Program-made: the position numbers and the translations under genes
The notes under the pieces: generated by a model
Seen by the model: only the letters and a program-made list of their open reading frames with translations
Databases searched by the model: none
What the model was told of the DNA's origin: nothing
Assembly (NCBI RefSeq): GCF_002940205.1
Contig: NZ_MDSK01000024.1
Coordinates: forward strand, 1-64,000
Direction: 5' to 3'
DNA: 64,000 bases
Origin: Xanthomonas arboricola pv. guizotiae
GTDB lineage: Bacteria > Pseudomonadota > Gammaproteobacteria > Xanthomonadales > Xanthomonadaceae
Shown: piece after piece, positions 54,401 to 64,000 of the stretch
How the letters are laid out: every line of letters starts with the position of its first letter
How positions within the stretch are numbered: the first letter of the stretch is position 1

Positions 54401-55384
54401 TCAGCTGGTAATGGTCTGGGTCAGCGATTCCCAGGTCGGCGGCAGCGGCCAGGCCGGGGCCTGGTTGCCGTCCAGCACGCGGCGCAGGTCGCGCTTGTCG
54501 ATCTGCGGTGCCAGCACGTGCACCAGGTCCAGGGCATAGTCGCGCAGCACGCGGTCGCGCGGCAGCACTGCCCAGGCGATGCACTCGGCGATCGGCGCCG
54601 GCGCCGGCCAGGCGCGCAGGTCCTCGTCGCTGGCGCTGACCGCCATCTCCGCCACCAGCCCGACGCCCAGCCCGGCACGCACATAGGTCTTGATCAGATC
54701 TGCATCCAGCGCGGTCAGCGCGATACTGGGCTCCAGCCCGACTTGGGCGAACGCGCGCTGCAGCGACGAGCCCGGCCGCGTGGAGGATTCGTAGCTGATC
54801 AACGGGTGCTGCGACAAGGCCTGCATGTCCGGCGCGGTGCGTGCCTGATCCAGCGCATGGCCGCGCGGCACGATCACCAGCCGGCGCCAGCGATACAGCG
54901 GCACCGCGATGCCGGCGCTCGGTTCGCCGCCGGCGGTGCTGACCACCGCAATATCCGCATCGCCCTGGCTGAGCAGATCCAGCGCCGCACTTTCGGCGGC
55001 CTGCTGCAGATGCACGCTGACCTGTGGATAGGCATGCTTGATCTGCGCCACCGCCGGCGGCAGCACGAAGCGTGCCTGGGTGTGGGTGGTGGTCAGGGTC
55101 AGCTGGCCCTGGCTCTCGCGGCGCTGGTTGGCCGCATAGGTGCGGATGTTGTTGGCTTCCGACAGCACCGAGCGCGCGCGCTCGATCACTTCCACGCCAG
55201 CCGGCGTCACCGCATCCAGGCTGCGCCCCTTGCGCACGAACAGCAGAAAGCCCAGTTCGTCCTCCAACTGCTTGAGCTGCTTGGACAGACCGGGCTGGGT
55301 CGCATGCACACGCGCGGCGGCGAGCGTGATGTTGAGCTCGGCATCGGCGATGGCGACCAGATAACGAAGTTGGGTCAGCGTCAT
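54401..55384 (-). CDS. cysB: CysB-type LysR regulator of sulfur assimilation
   Basis: This 327-residue LysR regulator matches CysB in length and sequence. The HTH reads LRYLVAIADAELNITLAAAR and ATQPGLSKQLKQLEDELG, and the effector domain has TTTHTQARFVLPPAV, the known CysB/Cbl ligand-site region. In enteric bacteria CysB with O-acetylserine activates cysDNC, cysJIH and cysK. All of these lie within 15 kb here. It diverges from cysG. Confidence 0.92.
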   Translation of the reverse strand: MTLTQLRYLVAIADAELNITLAAARVHATQPGLSKQLKQLEDELGFLLFVRKGRSLDAVTPAGVEVIERARSVLSEANNIRTYAANQRRESQGQLTLTTTHTQARFVLPPAVAQIKHAYPQVSVHLQQAAESAALDLLSQGDADIAVVSTAGGEPSAGIAVPLYRWRRLVIVPRGHALDQARTAPDMQALSQHPLISYESSTRPGSSLQRAFAQVGLEPSIALTALDADLIKTYVRAGLGVGLVAEMAVSASDEDLRAWPAPAPIAECIAWAVLPRDRVLRDYALDLVHVLAPQIDKRDLRRVLDGNQAPAWPLPPTWESLTQTITS

Positions 55385-55547
55385 GGGCTTATCTCCAAAA
55401 AAGCGCGAGGCGCCACGAAGGACTGGACTGTAGAGGAGTTCTGCGGGCCAGCTTATAACCGAACGCTATTTTCAGGGTGTATGAAGTCATTTCCGACGGC
55501 TATATGCCGGCGTTACGGTCTGGCCCTCCCCTCTCGATGTCCTGGCC

Positions 55548-56753
55548 GTGCCCTCTGTGTTCCCGCTGCTTGCCGACCTGCGTGGCCGCGCCGTCCTGGT
55601 GATCGGCGGCGGGACCGAGGCCGAACGCGCCACCGCCGCGCTGCTGCAGGCCGGCGCCCTGCCATTGGTGGGCGCGCCGCAACTCAGCCCGCAACTGCGC
55701 GAGTGGGCGCAGGCCGGGCGGCTGCGCTGGCTGGTGGGGCGGTTCGAGCCGGCCTGGCTGGACCTGCCCGATCAACCGGTCTGGCTCACCATCGCCGCCA
55801 GCACCGCGCCGGACCTCAACGACGCCCTGCGTGCCGCGGCCGGCGCGCGCCGCCTGCTCACCCACGACGCCGCGCCCGCCGCTTCGGCGGCGGCACCTGC
55901 ACGCGCGCCGGCACCCCGTGCCGCGGTCGGCCAGCTTTCCCCCGGCAGCGTGACCCTGGTCGGCGCCGGCCCCGGCGATCCCGGCCTGCTCACCCGGCAC
56001 GCATTGCGTGCGCTGCGTCAGGCCGACGTGCTGCTCTACGACCGCCTGGTCAGCCCGCAGATCCTGCAACTGGCCCGGCGCGACGCGCTGCGCGTGGAAG
56101 TCGGCAAGGCCGCCCAGGGCCACAGCACGCGCCAGGAGCAGATCCACGCACTGATGCTGGAGCACGCCCGCGCCGGTCGCCGCGTGGTGCGGCTCAAGGG
56201 CGGCGATCCGTTCGTGTTCGGCCGCGGCGGCGAAGAGCTGGAGTTCCTGCGCGACCACGGGATCGGCTTCCAGGTCATTCCCGGCATCACTGCCGCGATC
56301 GCCTGCGCCGCCTACGCCGGCATTCCGCTGACCCACCGCGACCATGCGCAATCGCTGCGGCTGATCACCGCGCACTGCAAGGATTCGCTGGACACGCTGG
56401 ACTGGCAGGCGCTTGGCCAGGAACGCCAGACCCTGGCGTTCTACATGGGCGTGGCCGGCCTGGAGGGCATCCAGCAACGCCTGCTGCAGGCCGGCCGCGC
56501 ACCCACCATCCCGTTCGCACTGGTGGAAAACGGCTCGCGCCCGCAGCAACGCGTGATCACCGGCACCCTCGCCCACCTGGCCGCCACCGCGCAGCAGCAC
56601 GCCGTGCGCGCCCCGGCCTTGCTGATCCTGGGCGAGGTCGCCGGGCTGGCTGCCAGCCTGCACTGGTTCGGCGCAGCGCCGTTGACCGCGCGGCCGCCCC
56701 CGCACTCACCCATCACAACGCCCGACACGCCCACACTCGCCCACGCAGCCTGA
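55548..56753 (+). CDS. cysG: Reduced CysG: uroporphyrinogen-III methyltransferase with degenerate N-terminal domain
   Basis: This 401-residue protein has a complete C-terminal SUMT domain (from Gly133, [14 protein letters not shown]; later [19 protein letters not shown] and [20 protein letters not shown]), which makes precorrin-2 for siroheme. The N-terminal part keeps an NAD-binding fold (VLVIGGG at 16-22), but it stops at about residue 105 and is joined to SUMT by an Ala/Pro linker. The dimerisation domain of CysG (about 100 residues in E. coli) is missing. At the position of the catalytic Asp pair (ATDD in E. coli, including Asp105) the sequence reads ASTAPD (84-89). Dehydrogenase and ferrochelatase activity are therefore doubtful. 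The start is GTG at 55548. cysK follows 16 bp after the stop. Confidence 0.88.
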   Translation: MPSVFPLLADLRGRAVLVIGGGTEAERATAALLQAGALPLVGAPQLSPQLREWAQAGRLRWLVGRFEPAWLDLPDQPVWLTIAASTAPDLNDALRAAAGARRLLTHDAAPAASAAAPARAPAPRAAVGQLSPGSVTLVGAGPGDPGLLTRHALRALRQADVLLYDRLVSPQILQLARRDALRVEVGKAAQGHSTRQEQIHALMLEHARAGRRVVRLKGGDPFVFGRGGEELEFLRDHGIGFQVIPGITAAIACAAYAGIPLTHRDHAQSLRLITAHCKDSLDTLDWQALGQERQTLAFYMGVAGLEGIQQRLLQAGRAPTIPFALVENGSRPQQRVITGTLAHLAATAQQHAVRAPALLILGEVAGLAASLHWFGAAPLTARPPPHSPITTPDTPTLAHAA

Positions 56754-56769
56754 TTCCGACGGAGACCCC

Positions 56770-57729
56770 ATGGCCCTGTACGACAACATCCTCGACACCA
56801 TCGGCCGCACCCCGGTGGTCAAACTCAACCGGCTCGCGCCCGAGCACGTGACCTTGTACGTCAAGGTCGAGTCGTTCAATCCGGGCGGCTCGGTCAAGGA
56901 CCGCCTGGCGCTGGCGATCATCCTCGATGCCGAACAGCGCGGCCTGCTCAAGCCCGGCGATACCATTGTCGAAGCCACCTCCGGCAATACCGGCGTGGCG
57001 CTGGCGATGGTGGCCGCCGCGCGCGGCTACAAGTTCGTCGCCACCATGGTGGAAACCTTCTCGATCGAGCGCCGCAAGCTGATGCGCGCCTATGGCGCCA
57101 AGGTGATCCTGACCCCGGCCGCCGAGCGCGGCAGCGGCATGGTGCGCAAGGCCAGGGAGCTGGCCGAGCAGCATGGCTGGTTCCTGGCCAGCCAGTTCGC
57201 CAACCCGGCCAATCCGGCCTACCACCGCAACACCACCGCGGCCGAAATCCTGCGCGACTTCGCCGGCCACCGGCTGGACCATTTCGTCACCGGCTGGGGC
57301 ACCGGCGGCACGCTCACCGGCGTGGGTGAAGTGCTGCGCGTGGCCCGCCCGGAAGTGCGCATCACCGCCACCGAACCGGCCGGCGCTGCGCTATTGCAGG
57401 GCCAGGACTGGAAGCCGCACAAGATCCAGGGCTGGACCCCGGACTTCGTGCCGGAAGTGCTCAACCGCGAGGTCGCCCACGAAGTGCTGAGCGTGGAAGA
57501 CACCGACGCGATCAGCGTGGCCCGCCGTCTGGCCGCCGAAGAAGGCATCTTCACCGGCATCTCCGGCGGTGCCACCGTCGCCACCGCCCTGCGCGTGGCC
57601 GAAAGCGCGGTGCCCGGCGCAGTGGTGCTGGCGATGTTGCCCGACACCGGCGAGCGCTATTTCTCCACGCCGCTGTTTGCCGACATCAACGAAGGCTCCG
57701 ACGACGACTGGCTGGCCGGTCTGCCCTGA
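56770..57729 (+). CDS. cysK: Cysteine synthase (O-acetylserine sulfhydrylase)
   Basis: This 319-residue PLP enzyme makes cysteine from O-acetylserine and sulfide. The PLP Lys is Lys43 in NPGGSVKDR. The TSGNTG loop near residue 75, GTGGTLTGVG and the C-terminal phosphate region are in place. It lies 16 bp after cysG and is followed by a strong terminator, so cysG-cysK is probably one operon. It completes the sulfate-to-cysteine route in this window. Confidence 0.94.
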   Translation: MALYDNILDTIGRTPVVKLNRLAPEHVTLYVKVESFNPGGSVKDRLALAIILDAEQRGLLKPGDTIVEATSGNTGVALAMVAAARGYKFVATMVETFSIERRKLMRAYGAKVILTPAAERGSGMVRKARELAEQHGWFLASQFANPANPAYHRNTTAAEILRDFAGHRLDHFVTGWGTGGTLTGVGEVLRVARPEVRITATEPAGAALLQGQDWKPHKIQGWTPDFVPEVLNREVAHEVLSVEDTDAISVARRLAAEEGIFTGISGGATVATALRVAESAVPGAVVLAMLPDTGERYFSTPLFADINEGSDDDWLAGLP

Positions 57730-57753
57730 CCGATCACACAGCGTTGGTTTGCA

Positions 57754-57790
57754 CACACAGGCCGCGCCCACAGCGCGGCCTGTGTGTTTT
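57754..57790 (+). terminator. Intrinsic terminator of cysG-cysK
   Basis: A perfect 13-bp stem (CACACAGGCCGCG / CGCGGCCTGTGTG) with a 7-nt loop is followed by TTTT, 24 bp past the cysK stop codon. The rest of the interval up to 58060 holds nothing that I recognise. Confidence 0.88.
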
Positions 57791-58060
57791 GGTCGATCCA
57801 GTCATCGCGCCGGCCTTCCCCGCACTTCCCAGCGTGCACACGCGTGGGGCCGCCGAGACGTCCGATGGCACTGCGCCCCAGAACACTGGCGTCGCACCTT
57901 GCCGGCGCCACCTGAATCTTTCGACCCTTGGCCATGCATCGATGACCACGGACCGATGTCGTGGATCCCTGTGTGCAGCACAGCGCGCATTTCGGCCCGC
58001 GCGTACTCCCGTCCATGTCAAGGAAACGTTAGGATGGCGGCCGATGCAGGGAGAACCGTC

Positions 58061-58481
58061 GTGAGCAACCAGCCGTATGGACACAGCGACACCCGCGTTT
58101 CGCGGGCGCCATGGCTGGTCAAGATCACCTCGCCTGCGCACTTCGCGCTGGCCCTGGGCATGGGCGCCTGGCTGCAGAGCGCACTGCAGCTGCCATTGCC
58201 TGCACCGACGCCACTGGCCTGGATCGAGCTGGCTGGCGGTGTGATCGCCTGTCTGGGGCTGGCGCTGGCGGTGAGCTGCTTCATCCTGTTCGCGCGCCGA
58301 CGCACCACCATCATGCCCAGCGGCCATCCCTCACGGCTGGTGCTGGTGGGCGGTCGCCTTGCTGCCGCTGCCCTGGCTGGCCCTGCAGCTGTATGTGATT
58401 CCGTTCGAGGAGGCGCGCCTGCGCAACGAATTCGGCCGCCAATACAGCGCCTATTGCGCACGCGTGCGGCGCTGGTTGTAA
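58061..58481 (+). pseudogene. Isoprenylcysteine methyltransferase-like protein, internally deleted and frameshifted
   Basis: The first part, from the GTG at 58061 (MSNQPYGHSDTRVSR, preceded by GGGAGA), has two hydrophobic segments and RRRTTIMPSGHPSRLV, as in ICMT/NnrU-like membrane methyltransferases. Next should come the SAM-binding GPFRxTRNPMY block and further helices. Instead the frame shifts directly into the C-terminal segment, readable in another frame as LPLPWLALQLYVIPFEEARL and on to a TAA at 58479-58481. The core catalytic block is gone, so the gene looks dead. The original frame runs on to 58498 without similarity. Confidence 0.7.
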
Positions 58482-58679
58482 GCCCCCGATCGTGGTGACA
58501 CCGCTGCTCGGCGATTGAGCGGATTGATCGCATCTGCGGGTTGGCACGCTTCCCGCAGCACGACCGCCACAGCCGTTTCCGGCAATCGCAGCAGATGAGA
58601 TGAATGGGCGCTAGCGTGCCCATTCCGCAACGCGCGCCCCATCACGCGTTCCTCATGCAAATCCCATAATTATCGCGCT

Positions 58680-59219
58680 ATGAAGATCGAAGTCTGGCAA
58701 GGCGACATCACCGAACTCGACGTTGACGTCATCGTCAACGCCGCCAACGAATCATTGCTGGGCGGTGGCGGCGTGGATGGTGCCATCCACCGTGCCGCCG
58801 GCCCGCGCCTGCTGCAGGCCTGCGAGGCATTGCCGCAGGTGCGTCCGGGTGTGCGTTGCCCCACCGGCGAAATCCGCATCACCGACGGGTTCGATCTCAA
58901 GGCGCGGCACGTGTTTCATACCGTCGGCCCGGTCTGGCGCGACGGCAAGCACAACGAGCCGGAACAGCTGGCCAACTGCTACTGGCAGTCGTTGAAACTG
59001 GCCGAGCAGATGATGCTGCATTCGATCGCGTTCCCGGCGATCAGCTGCGGCATCTACGGCTATCCGCTGTACCAGGCCGCGCGCATCGCCGTGACCGAAA
59101 CCCGCGACTGGCAGCGCTCGCACAAGGTGCCCAAGCACATCGTGCTGGTGGCCTACAACGAGGCCACGTTCAAGGCCTACCAGCAGGCGCTGGCTGCGCA
59201 GGACACCGCTGCCGCCTGA
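58680..59219 (+). CDS. Macro-domain O-acetyl-ADP-ribose deacetylase (YmdB-like)
   Basis: This 179-residue protein is a single macro domain. The ADP-ribose binding signatures are [25 protein letters not shown] near residue 20, PTGEIRIT, and the [13 protein letters not shown] loop near 120. It should remove the acetyl group from O-acetyl-ADP-ribose or ADP-ribose from acidic residues. It has its own region, with terminators downstream and a degraded gene upstream. Confidence 0.92.
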   Translation: MKIEVWQGDITELDVDVIVNAANESLLGGGGVDGAIHRAAGPRLLQACEALPQVRPGVRCPTGEIRITDGFDLKARHVFHTVGPVWRDGKHNEPEQLANCYWQSLKLAEQMMLHSIAFPAISCGIYGYPLYQAARIAVTETRDWQRSHKVPKHIVLVAYNEATFKAYQQALAAQDTAAA

Positions 59220-59248
59220 CACGCAGGACTCGCATCGTTTACACAACC

Positions 59249-59274
59249 GGGCGCCGCAAGGCGCCCGTTGCGTT
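59249..59274 (+). terminator. Terminator candidate after the macro-domain gene
   Basis: A 7-bp stem (GGGCGCC / GGCGCCC) with loop GCAA is followed by GTTGCGTTTT, 30 bp past the stop. The T-run is interrupted, so it is weaker than the next hairpin. Confidence 0.55.
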
Positions 59275-59370
59275 TTGGCGCGGCAGCAGCGCAGTGGCAC
59301 GACGCAAGATGCCGGCTTTGCAAACCAATGCAGCTGAACTTGCCGGATGCCGCAAACAATGCCGCGAACA

Positions 59371-59398
59371 AAAACGCCGGCAGCGCTGCCGGCGTTTT
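59371..59398. terminator. Bidirectional terminator between macro-domain gene and aldolase gene
   Basis: A perfect 28-bp palindrome, AAAACGCCGGCAGC and its complement, has A/T runs at both ends. It lies between two convergent genes and can end transcription from either side. Confidence 0.85.
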
Positions 59399-59439
59399 CG
59401 TTCTATCGATGCGGCGGCCTTGCAGCCGTCAGCAATCGA

Positions 59440-60444
59440 TCAAGCCTTCCACTTGCCCAGCGCGGCTAGGCCGTTTTCCTTGGCGCGCTCATAAATGATC
59501 TGCTGCGCCTTGGCAAAGTTGCCGGTCATGTCCTTGGCCCACAGCTTCAGTGCGGCCTGCTGCATCGCGCGGCCGTAGGAGAAGCTCAGCGGCCACGGCA
59601 GGTTGCCGAGCTGGTGCATTTCGTTGAGGTGCGCGGTGGACTGCTCGTCGGTCTGGCCGCCGGACAGGAAGACGATGCCAGGCAGGATCGCCGGCACGGT
59701 CGACTTCAGGCACATCACGGTGGACTCGGCCACTTCCTCGACGCTGGCCTGCTCTTCGCAGCCCTTGCCGGAGATGACCATCGAGGCCTTCAGGATGGTG
59801 CCTTCGAGCACGACATTCTGCTCATACAGTGCGCCGAACAGCGAACGCAGCGTGGCTTCGGTGACCTCGTAGCAGGTCTCGATGTCGTGGTTGCCGTCCA
59901 TGATCACTTCCGGCTCCACCATCGGCACCAGGCCCTGCTCCTGGCACAGCGCGGCATAACGCGCCAGCGCATGCGAGTTGGCCTCGATGCAGGTGCCGGA
60001 CGGGATGTCCTCGCCGATGTTGATGACCGCGCGCCACTTGGCGAAGCGCGCGCCCAGCGTGTAGTACTCCTCCAGCCGCGCGCGCAGGCCGTCCAGGCCT
60101 TCGGTGACCAGTTCGCCCGGCATGCCGGCCAGTGGCTGCGCACCCTTGTCGACCTTGATGCCCGGGATGATGCCGTGGGCGGTCATGTACTCGGCGAACG
60201 GCACGCCGTCCTTGGTCTTCTGACGGATGGTCTCGTCGAACAGGATGGCGCCGGAGATGTAGTCGCTCAGCTTGGGCGTGGTCAGCAGCAGTTCGCGGTA
60301 GGCGCGACGGTTTTCTTCGATGTTCTCGATGCCGACGCTGGCAAAACGCTTGGCGATCGTGCTGGTCGATTCGTCGATGGCGATGATGCCCTTGCCCGGG
60401 GCGACCATGGCCTGGGCGGTTTCGGCAAGCTGTTCGATGCTCAT
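59440..60444 (-). CDS. Class I fructose-bisphosphate aldolase
   Basis: This 334-residue glycolytic enzyme cleaves fructose 1,6-bisphosphate to two triose phosphates. The sequence is of the eukaryote-like class I type: GIIAIDESTSTIAKRF near residue 19, the Schiff-base Lys219 in LEGTILKASMV, and VFLSGGQTDEQST. It is metal-independent, unlike class II enzymes. It lies downstream of pyk on the same strand, 277 bp away, near pgk, forming a glycolytic cluster. Confidence 0.95.
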   Translation of the reverse strand: MSIEQLAETAQAMVAPGKGIIAIDESTSTIAKRFASVGIENIEENRRAYRELLLTTPKLSDYISGAILFDETIRQKTKDGVPFAEYMTAHGIIPGIKVDKGAQPLAGMPGELVTEGLDGLRARLEEYYTLGARFAKWRAVINIGEDIPSGTCIEANSHALARYAALCQEQGLVPMVEPEVIMDGNHDIETCYEVTEATLRSLFGALYEQNVVLEGTILKASMVISGKGCEEQASVEEVAESTVMCLKSTVPAILPGIVFLSGGQTDEQSTAHLNEMHQLGNLPWPLSFSYGRAMQQAALKLWAKDMTGNFAKAQQIIYERAKENGLAALGKWKA

Positions 60445-60721
60445 GTAGTTCCTGTGGCAGCTGCGGGGGAGAACGAAAGTATAGCGACGAAAGTCGTAGA
60501 CATTCCTTCACGGAATGCCTGCAACCGATTACACGTGTCCGGCATCGCGGATGTGTGGCGCAGCGCACTGCATGCTGCGCACGTCGTCAGCAGCGTATGC
60601 GCCACGGGCCATCTTCCGCACAGCACAACGGCGACCCGCAGGCCGCCGCTGTGTCTGCACGCAACGATGTGGATGCAGCGCGTGTGTCGACCGACGACGC
60701 ACGCACTGCGCAGGCCGTGCG

Positions 60722-62188
<1,467 letters not shown>

Positions 62189-62526
62189 GATGGCCTCCCT
62201 GTAAAAGCCGCGAAACTTAACACACGCGTCACCTACCGAGGATGGCATTGCGGCATAGCCACCCTCGTATTCCGGCATGTCCCAAAGACAGTGCGGGACA
62301 GTACGTACGCTTTCCGCAGCGCTGTCGCGTAGCGGGATGCTGCTGGGGGCTGTCACGCTAACGCGACAGCGGTGAAGGTCCCACGCAGCCAGCGCGCGGC
62401 CGCGCAGCGCTGACGCTGCAAGCCGCCTCGCCGCGTGTGCACGCGCTGCTCAGGCAGACGGGCGCCGGCCGCGCTCGCCTGGCGGCGCGCGCAGGGGCTT
62501 TGTGCATGACTCCTAGTGCGTGACTC
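62189..62526. other. Intergenic region, nothing recognised
   Basis: These 338 bases hold the pyk promoter at the left and the 3' end of the pgk-HAD unit at the right. I see no RNA gene and no clear terminator. Confidence 0.4.
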
Positions 62527-63174
62527 CTACGACTGGATCAAGGCGCGCAACCCGGCAGGCGCGCGTGCGATCGCACCGGCACCGGCGGCACGCAGCTCGG
62601 CTTCGTCGCCGAAGCCCCACAACACGCCGATGCTGTGGATGCCGTGGTGGTTGGCGCCATCGATGTCCATCCGACGGTCGCCGATCATCACGCAGCCGGT
62701 CTTGGCGATGTCCAGCCGCCGCAGCGCTTCGGCGATCAGGTCAGGCTTGAAGCGGCGTTCGCCGTTTTCGCTGGCCCCGATCACGTTCTCGAAGCACGCC
62801 CCGAACGGCAGATGCTCGACGATGCGGCGCGCGTAGCGCTCGTTCTTGGAGGTCACCACCGCCAGGCGATGGCCGGCGCGGTGCAGGTCGATCACCACCT
62901 CGCCGATACCGTCGAACACGCTCAGTTCGGTCCAGCCGACCGCGTCGTAACGCCCGCGATACGCCGCCAGTGCGCGCTGCACCAGCTGCGGATCGTCGGG
63001 AAAGCAGTCGCTGAAGCTGTCGCGCAGCGGCGGGCCGATCCACGCGCGCAGGGTCTGCGGCGACGGACGCGGCTGGCCCACTGCGTCGAAGGCATGCACG
63101 ATGCTGGCGACGATGCCCGGCTCCGAATCGACCAGGGTGCCGTCCAGATCGAAGAACAGCGTGGCAGCACTCAC
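62527..63174 (-). CDS. HAD-superfamily phosphatase (phosphoglycolate phosphatase-like)
   Basis: This 215-residue HAD hydrolase has motif [16 protein letters not shown] with the nucleophile Asp, motif II VVTSKN, the Lys of motif III in RRFKPDL, and motif [14 protein letters not shown]. The helical cap is of the Gph/PGP type. It starts with GTG, and this overlaps the pgk stop as GTGA, so translation is coupled. It may clear phosphoglycolate or a related by-product of glycolysis. Confidence 0.85.
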   Translation of the reverse strand: MSAATLFFDLDGTLVDSEPGIVASIVHAFDAVGQPRPSPQTLRAWIGPPLRDSFSDCFPDDPQLVQRALAAYRGRYDAVGWTELSVFDGIGEVVIDLHRAGHRLAVVTSKNERYARRIVEHLPFGACFENVIGASENGERRFKPDLIAEALRRLDIAKTGCVMIGDRRMDIDGANHHGIHSIGVLWGFGDEAELRAAGAGAIARAPAGLRALIQS

Positions 63175-64000
63175 TTGCCGCGCGCCTCGAGCGCCGCCAC
63201 CGCCGGCAAGCTCTTGCCTTCCAGGAATTCCAGGAAGGCACCGCCGCCGGTGGAAATGTAGGTGACGTCCTTGGCGATGTCGTACTTGTCCACCGCCGCC
63301 AGGGTATCGCCGCCACCAGCGATCGAGAACGCCTTGGAGCTGGCGATCGCACGCGCCAGCGTCTCGGTGCCGTGACTGAATGGCTCGAACTCGAACACGC
63401 CGACCGGCCCGTTCCACACCACGGTGCCGGCGCCGGCGATCAGCTCGGCGTAGCGCGCGGCGGTCTGCGGGCCGATGTCCAGGATCAGGTCGTCGGCCTC
63501 CACCGCGTCGAGCGCCTTCACCGCCGCTTCGGCATCGGGCAGGAACTGCTTGGCGACAACCACATCGGTCGGCAACGGAATCTCCGCACCGCGCAGCTTC
63601 GCATCGGCGACGATCTGGTTGGCGGTGGGAATCAGATCCGGCTCGCTCAGGGACTTGCCGACGCCATGCCCGGCCGCGGCGATGAAGGTGTTGGCGATGC
63701 CGCCGCCGACGATCAGCTGGTCGACCTTGTTGACCAGGTTGGACAGCAGCTCCAGCTTGGTGGACACCTTGCTGCCGGCCACGATCGCCAGCAGCGGCTT
63801 GGCCGGGTTGTCCAGCGCCTTGGCCAGCGCATCGAGTTCGGCCATCAACAGCGGGCCACCGGCAGCCACCGGCGCAAAGCGGATCACCCCATGGGTGGAG
63901 GCCTGCGCGCGATGCGCGGTGCCGAAGGCGTCCATGACGAACACATCGCACAGCGCGGCATACTTGCGCGCCAGCGTCTCGTCGTCCTTGCCCTCGCCGA
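63171..64000 (-). CDS. pgk: Phosphoglycerate kinase, partial (N-terminus beyond the window)
   Basis: The C-terminal 275 or so residues of PGK are present. The frame is open to the right edge. Visible blocks are [34 protein letters not shown], the [10 protein letters not shown] segment, [21 protein letters not shown] and the ADP-binding [12 protein letters not shown]. It makes ATP and 3-phosphoglycerate from 1,3-bisphosphoglycerate. The HAD phosphatase gene overlaps its stop by 4 bp. Confidence 0.96.
   Translation of the reverse strand, partial: GEGKDDETLARKYAALCDVFVMDAFGTAHRAQASTHGVIRFAPVAAGGPLLMAELDALAKALDNPAKPLLAIVAGSKVSTKLELLSNLVNKVDQLIVGGGIANTFIAAAGHGVGKSLSEPDLIPTANQIVADAKLRGAEIPLPTDVVVAKQFLPDAEAAVKALDAVEADDLILDIGPQTAARYAELIAGAGTVVWNGPVGVFEFEPFSHGTETLARAIASSKAFSIAGGGDTLAAVDKYDIAKDVTYISTGGGAFLEFLEGKSLPAVAALEARGK

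Overview
The window looks like a chromosome segment of a Xanthomonas species. The GC-rich codon use, the density of TonB-dependent receptors, a XVIPCD-type secretion effector (a domain known from Xanthomonadales) and the linkage of thiSG-trmB, mscL, the cys genes and pgk/pyk/fba all point there. This rests on recognition of the proteins by eye; no database search was run.

Positions 1-7.4 kb are an accessory block, visibly more AT-rich than the rest. It is the tRNA-proximal end of a genomic island in the 3' end of a tRNA-Gly(CCC) gene. It holds a P4-type integrase with a frameshift, arm-site-like repeats beside the tRNA, a type IV secretion effector with its lipoprotein immunity partner, an XRE repressor with a twin TTAA-type operator, an intact LysR regulator, and an HTH-less LysR-type gene split by a 151-bp MITE with a clean CTAG target duplication. 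A small membrane protein and tandem repeats resembling an IS21-family end lie at the left edge. The far end of the island is outside the window.

From 7.5 to 17.3 kb come housekeeping and envelope genes: a GDSL autotransporter esterase, thiS-thiG, trmB, an SLC13-type transporter with TrkA_C domains, a Rieske protein, an FAH-family hydrolase, mscL and an M28 peptidase. From 17.5 to 27.5 kb is a carbohydrate utilisation locus: a LacI regulator, a TonB receptor and a GH2 enzyme on one strand, and a divergent GH97 enzyme. A perfect LacI-type palindrome lies between the two glycosidases. From 27.8 to 39.6 kb follow a neprosin-family secreted protein, a carboxylesterase coupled to a SpoU RNA methyltransferase, an M1 aminopeptidase and an RND efflux pair.

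From 39.9 to 57.7 kb is the assimilatory sulfate pathway: cysD-cysNC diverging from cysJ-cysI-cysH, then cysB, cysG and cysK. Together they take sulfate through APS, PAPS, sulfite and sulfide to cysteine and make the siroheme for CysI. CysG is reduced: it lacks the siroheme-synthase dimerisation domain and the catalytic Asp. A presumed metal-uptake operon (DUF2946, TonB receptor, PepSY protein with a His-rich insert), an orphan GAF histidine kinase and a possible small RNA sit in the middle. From 58 to 64 kb are a decayed isoprenylcysteine methyltransferase-like gene, a macro-domain protein and the glycolytic set fba, pyk and pgk with a HAD phosphatase; pgk runs off the right edge.

A family of roughly 105-120 bp palindromic repeats ending in GGGAATC / GATTCCC units occurs three times. 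Two copies have become coding sequence, at the C-terminus of TrmB and the N-terminus of CysNC.
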